A stretch of DNA of 64,000 nt. Origin: Epibacterium ulvae. GTDB taxonomy: Bacteria > Pseudomonadota > Alphaproteobacteria > Rhodobacterales > Rhodobacteraceae. The position numbers and the translations under genes are program-made. The first letter of the stretch is position 1. Each line of letters starts with the position of its first letter. Shown one piece after another: positions 61,163 through 64,000 of this stretch. The notes under the pieces are model-generated. The model saw nothing but the letters and a program-made list of their open reading frames with translations, was not told the DNA's origin and made no database searches. The stretch covers positions 1 to 64,000 of the forward strand of contig NZ_JAHHIR010000035.1 of assembly GCF_018678075.1 (NCBI RefSeq), written 5' to 3'.

Positions 61163-61196
61163 GGCGCGCCGCATGTTTTTGCGTCTGCGGCGCGCC
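61163..61196 (-). promoter_or_regulatory. Intercistronic hairpin between TAXI protein and TRAP permease genes
   Basis: GGCGCGCCGC and GCGGCGCGCC form a perfect ten-base stem in the 95-base gap. It probably stabilises the TAXI mRNA or reduces read-through, favouring excess binding protein. Confidence 0.7.
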
Positions 61197-61234
61197 ACTT
61201 TTGCATTGTTATTATTGTGCGACAGGCGCGTCGC

Positions 61235-62197
61235 TTATTTCAGGCCCAGTTCCTCATAGGCTTTTGCAGCACCAGGGTGCAGCGGCGCGCTGAGGCCGTC
61301 GGTGACCATTTCGGATGGGTCAAGATTTGCAAACGCAGGGTGCAGCTTGCGGAAGTCTTCGACGTTTTCCATCACCGATTTGGCGACCACATAGACCACT
61401 TCGTCAGAGACTTTGTCCGACGTCACAAACGTTGCGCCAACGCCGAATGTTGTGGTGTCGCCATCGGTCCCTTTGTAGGTGCCGCCTGGAATGGTGGCCG
61501 TGCGGTAGAAGGGGTTTTCCGCAACCAGTGCGTCGATTTCCGGACCGGTGACCGAGACAAGATGCGCATCACATGTGGTGGTGGCTTCTTTGATCGCCGC
61601 AGACGGGTGACCGATGGTGTAGATCATCGCGTCGATATTGCCGTCACACAGCTGCTTGGCCATTTCCGAACCTTTGTATTCGGTCGCCAAGGCAAAATCG
61701 TCCATGGACAGACCATAAGCACCCATTACAACTTCCATTGTCGCGCGCTGACCAGAGCCGGGGTTGCCGACGTTGACGCGTTTGCCTTTGAGGCTTGCGA
61801 AATCTTCGATGCCGGTGCCGCCACGTACAACCAGAGTGAACGGCTCAGGGTGTACAGAGAAGACAGCGCGAATGCCCGGGAAAGGGTTTTCGGAGAATTT
61901 CGAAGTGCCGTTAAAGGCGTGGTACTGCCAGTCAGACTGGGCAACACCAAATTCCAGCTCGCCACCTTTGATGGTGTTGATGTTGTAAACGGACCCACCA
62001 GTGGACTCCACCGCACAGCGAATACCATGCTCTTTGCGGCTTTTGTTCACCAGACGGCAGATTGCACCACCGGTTGGATAATAAACGCCGGTGACGCCAC
62101 CGGTGCCGATCGAAATGAACTCATCTGCAGATGCAGATCCCGCAACAGCGAGAGAGGAGATTGCAGCAATCCCCGCCATTTTTACGATGTGTTTCAT
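61235..62197 (-). CDS. TAXI-family TRAP solute-binding protein
   Basis: A 320-residue periplasmic protein with a signal peptide (KMAGIAAISSLAVAGSASAD, cleavage near residue 24) and the TAXI fold: ISIGTGGVTGVYYPTGGAIC, RCAVESTGGSVYNINTIKGG, ELEFGVAQSDWQYHAFNG and GKRVNVGNPGSGQRATMEVV. TAXI proteins commonly bind glutamate, 2-oxoglutarate or related acids, but the ligand here is unknown. It lies between the RpiR regulator and the TRAP permease in one minus-strand operon. Confidence 0.92.
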   Translation of the reverse strand: MKHIVKMAGIAAISSLAVAGSASADEFISIGTGGVTGVYYPTGGAICRLVNKSRKEHGIRCAVESTGGSVYNINTIKGGELEFGVAQSDWQYHAFNGTSKFSENPFPGIRAVFSVHPEPFTLVVRGGTGIEDFASLKGKRVNVGNPGSGQRATMEVVMGAYGLSMDDFALATEYKGSEMAKQLCDGNIDAMIYTIGHPSAAIKEATTTCDAHLVSVTGPEIDALVAENPFYRTATIPGGTYKGTDGDTTTFGVGATFVTSDKVSDEVVYVVAKSVMENVEDFRKLHPAFANLDPSEMVTDGLSAPLHPGAAKAYEELGLK

Positions 62198-62247
62198 AGA
62201 TTACTCCCATTTGATTTTTGGTCTTGGTTTTAGTGCTTTTGAAGATC

Positions 62248-63114
62248 TCAGTCGGTCCAGAACTCTCCGAGACGTCTGTTTTGACCTTCGACTTCGGAGA
62301 TGCGGTTGGTGGCCGCTTCCCCTGTCTGCGCAACAACCATGGCCACCATGGTTTCCATCAGGGCAATGGTTGCGGCGTAGGATGAAAAAAACTGTGGGCT
62401 GTCCGATGGAATAATAAAGGGGAAATTTGCGTATTGAATTGCAGGACAGGCGTGGCTGTCGGTGATCACGATCACCTGCGGTGCGGCTTTCTGGGCCATT
62501 TCGGCAGCCAACACGGCACGCCGTGCATAGGGTGTCTTGGTGACGATCAGCAGCACATCTTCGGCGCCCAGTCCAGCCAACGCGCTGCCAAGCGATGCGC
62601 CCATACGTCCGGCCAAGGTCCAATTGGATGCAAAATACTGCGCCAAATAGGCCATATATTCAACAATCCCGGTGGAGCTGAACGCACCAAACAGCACAAC
62701 ATTGCGCGCGCTTTGCAGCGCATCAACCGCCGCTCCCAGCCGATTGGGTGAGATGCAGCCGGCCATTTCTGAGATATTGTTCATACAGGCCGACGAATGC
62801 CGGTTGAGGATCGTGTCACTGTCCTGCGTCGCATCGCTCAACCGTTCGGCACGTTCCGCAAATGACGCACCCCGATCCCACAGGCCGTGGCGGCAGGCCT
62901 CGCGCAGGTCTTCATAGACGTCAAACCCCAATGCGCGTGCAAGCCGCGAGAAAGCGGCTGGAGACACGCCGCTGCTGCTGGACACACTGCGTAAGGACCG
63001 GGTGGCAATATCCATCTGATTGGCCACCACAAAATCCGCCGCGGCGCGCAACGTCTGGCTGAGGTCGGTGTAACGTTCGGACACCACGTCTTCTATTCTT
63101 GTTTCGATATTCAA
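62248..63114 (-). CDS. RpiR/MurR-family transcriptional regulator
   Basis: A 288-residue regulator: an N-terminal HTH_6 domain (SQTLRAAADFVVANQMDIAT, then VSPAAFSRLARALGFDVYED) and a C-terminal SIS domain (NVVLFGAFSSTGIVEYMAYL, EDVLLIVTKTPYARRAVLAAE) that normally binds a phosphosugar. I prefer a TTG start at 63114 because AAGGGAG lies seven bases upstream; an in-frame ATG at 63144 has no ribosome site. It heads the TAXI-TRAP-UspA operon, diverges from the BKACE gene, and probably controls both through the dyad at 63165-63186. Confidence 0.88.
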   Translation of the reverse strand: MNIETRIEDVVSERYTDLSQTLRAAADFVVANQMDIATRSLRSVSSSSGVSPAAFSRLARALGFDVYEDLREACRHGLWDRGASFAERAERLSDATQDSDTILNRHSSACMNNISEMAGCISPNRLGAAVDALQSARNVVLFGAFSSTGIVEYMAYLAQYFASNWTLAGRMGASLGSALAGLGAEDVLLIVTKTPYARRAVLAAEMAQKAAPQVIVITDSHACPAIQYANFPFIIPSDSPQFFSSYAATIALMETMVAMVVAQTGEAATNRISEVEGQNRRLGEFWTD

Positions 63115-63164
63115 GGACGGTCTCCCTTGACACGATATTTTCATTCGTTTTAATCAAAGTCAAC

Positions 63165-63186
63165 GATTGAAACACCTGTTTCAATC
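63165..63186. promoter_or_regulatory. Candidate RpiR operator
   Basis: GATTGAAAC, ACCT, GTTTCAATC: a perfect 9+4+9 dyad midway between the divergent RpiR and BKACE genes. Its TGAAA/TTTCA arms fit the style of RpiR-family sites. Confidence 0.65.
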
Positions 63187-63255
63187 ATCATAATTGTGGA
63201 AGGTGACTTTGCTGGCATATCCTGTGAAGCACCCGCGCCATGTGGGGGACGTGCG

Positions 63256-64000
63256 ATGCAAGTCGACATAGAGACAGACAAAATCACAGGCAGCGCGGCC
63301 ACCGTTTCAGTGCGCTGTAAATCTCCGCTCAAAATCACCGTGGCTCCCAATGGTGCGCGCCGTCAAAAACGCGACCATGTGGCTGTGCCGATCAATACAG
63401 CGGAGACAGCTCTGGCGGCCAAAGCCTGCGCAGCGGCCGGCGCGTATGAGCTGCATTTACATGTGCGCGATGAACTGGGCCGCCACTCCCTGTCCGTTAA
63501 CACTTACGAACAGACGATTGCGGCGATTTCGGCAATTGTGCCCGGGATCTCCATCCAGGTCACATCCGAGGCTGCCGGTCGTTTTGGCGTCACCGAACAA
63601 TTCGACCTGCTGCGGGAATTGCGCCCGCAAGCCGCCAGTATTTCCGTGCGCGAGATGTCGCGAGATCTCGATCTCGCCGCGCAGGTGTATGCCTTGTGCG
63701 ACAGTGTCGGGATCGACGTGCAGCACATTCTCTATGATCAAAGCGATCTGGAGCGGCTGCGAGGATTTTTGGCCGAAGGGATCCTTCCCCAAAGCATGCG
63801 CCGCGTGTTGATGGTGTTTGGCCGCTTTAGCGAACCACAGGAAGCAAACCCGGATGAGGTCGCGCCCTTTGTTACGGCCTTGGGCGATGACTTTCCCGAT
63901 TGGACCGTCTGCGCCTTTGGGCGGACCGAATTGGCAGTGGCTGAGATCGCAATTGAACTGGGCGGACACGTACGCGTGGGATTTGAAAACAACTTCTTTC
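63256..64000 (+). CDS. BKACE (DUF849) beta-keto acid cleavage enzyme, partial at window end
   Basis: The first 248 codons of a BKACE-family TIM-barrel enzyme; the frame is still open at the window end. Family features are ITVAPNGARRQKRDHVAVPI, then AKACAAAGAYELHLHVRDEL, with the zinc-binding His-x-His, GRHSL, and later ELGGHVRVGFENN. These enzymes condense a beta-keto acid with acetyl-CoA to yield acetoacetate and a new acyl-CoA. GGGGGA lies six bases before the ATG. It carries about 25 extra residues before the usual first beta strand. It is divergent from the RpiR-TAXI operon, so the imported acid may feed this step. Confidence 0.87.
   Translation, partial: MQVDIETDKITGSAATVSVRCKSPLKITVAPNGARRQKRDHVAVPINTAETALAAKACAAAGAYELHLHVRDELGRHSLSVNTYEQTIAAISAIVPGISIQVTSEAAGRFGVTEQFDLLRELRPQAASISVREMSRDLDLAAQVYALCDSVGIDVQHILYDQSDLERLRGFLAEGILPQSMRRVLMVFGRFSEPQEANPDEVAPFVTALGDDFPDWTVCAFGRTELAVAEIAIELGGHVRVGFENNFF

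Noticed and set aside
61133-62233. 366-codon plus-strand frame opposite the TAXI gene
   Set aside because: Composition and lack of motifs show it is the complement of the TAXI binding-protein gene.

Overview
The window looks like chromosomal DNA of an alphaproteobacterium, most probably a marine-type Rhodobacterales (Roseobacter-group) species. This rests on gene style and content: fairly GC-rich coding sequence, ABC and TRAP-TAXI solute uptake systems with dedicated IclR, GntR, DeoR and RpiR regulators, a BapA-type type I secretion cluster and a PrkA-YeaH-SpoVR operon. The genus cannot be fixed from the sequence alone.

Positions 1 to about 18,300 look like an accessory island between an initiator tRNA-Met (15-91) and a tRNA-Ser(GCU) (18182-18271). 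Its edges carry mobile debris: an IS91-type transposase remnant, a VirD4/TraG coupling-protein fragment, a complete IS3-family element (16299-17571) and a tyrosine-integrase gene cut off by that element. The cargo is a small TetR / enoyl-CoA hydratase / DUF1330 unit and a nitrile-utilisation locus. That locus holds cobalt-type nitrile hydratase (alpha, beta, accessory), an SDR dehydrogenase, two IclR regulators, an amidase, a KstD-like flavoprotein and a sugar-type ABC importer whose ATPase and one permease are fused. A 20-bp palindrome, consensus TTGACGAA-N4-TTCGTCAA, lies upstream of four of its transcription units and probably defines an IclR regulon.

From 18.4 to 27.5 kb there is a likely 4-hydroxyproline catabolic operon (deaminase/dehydratase, epimerase, D-amino-acid dehydrogenase, GntR regulator). 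It diverges from a GlpR-like regulator with a Ugp-type ABC importer. A secreted trypsin-like protease, a Bap-like Ig-repeat adhesin with its own type I secretion system, the prkA-yeaH-spoVR stress operon, glutathione-dependent formaldehyde dehydrogenase and a copA-cueR copper-efflux unit follow (27.5-46.1 kb). At 46.4-52 kb there is a winged-helix/TPR regulator and a probable glucosylglycerate cycle: a GH13 phosphorylase, a glucosyl-3-phosphoglycerate synthase and its phosphatase.

The most striking locus is 52.3-57.1 kb. A clear guanidine-I (ykkC) riboswitch at 52311-52426 precedes a NitT/Tau-type ABC importer, a ureohydrolase resembling the nickel-dependent guanidine hydrolase GdmH rather than an agmatinase, a strongly histidine-rich protein and a 52-residue membrane protein. 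This is best read as a guanidine import and hydrolysis operon with an unfamiliar metal-handling module where HypA/HypB-like chaperones would be expected.

The window ends with a solitary amino-acid-type binding protein, then an RpiR / TAXI-TRAP transporter / UspA operon divergent from a BKACE (DUF849) gene that runs off the end.
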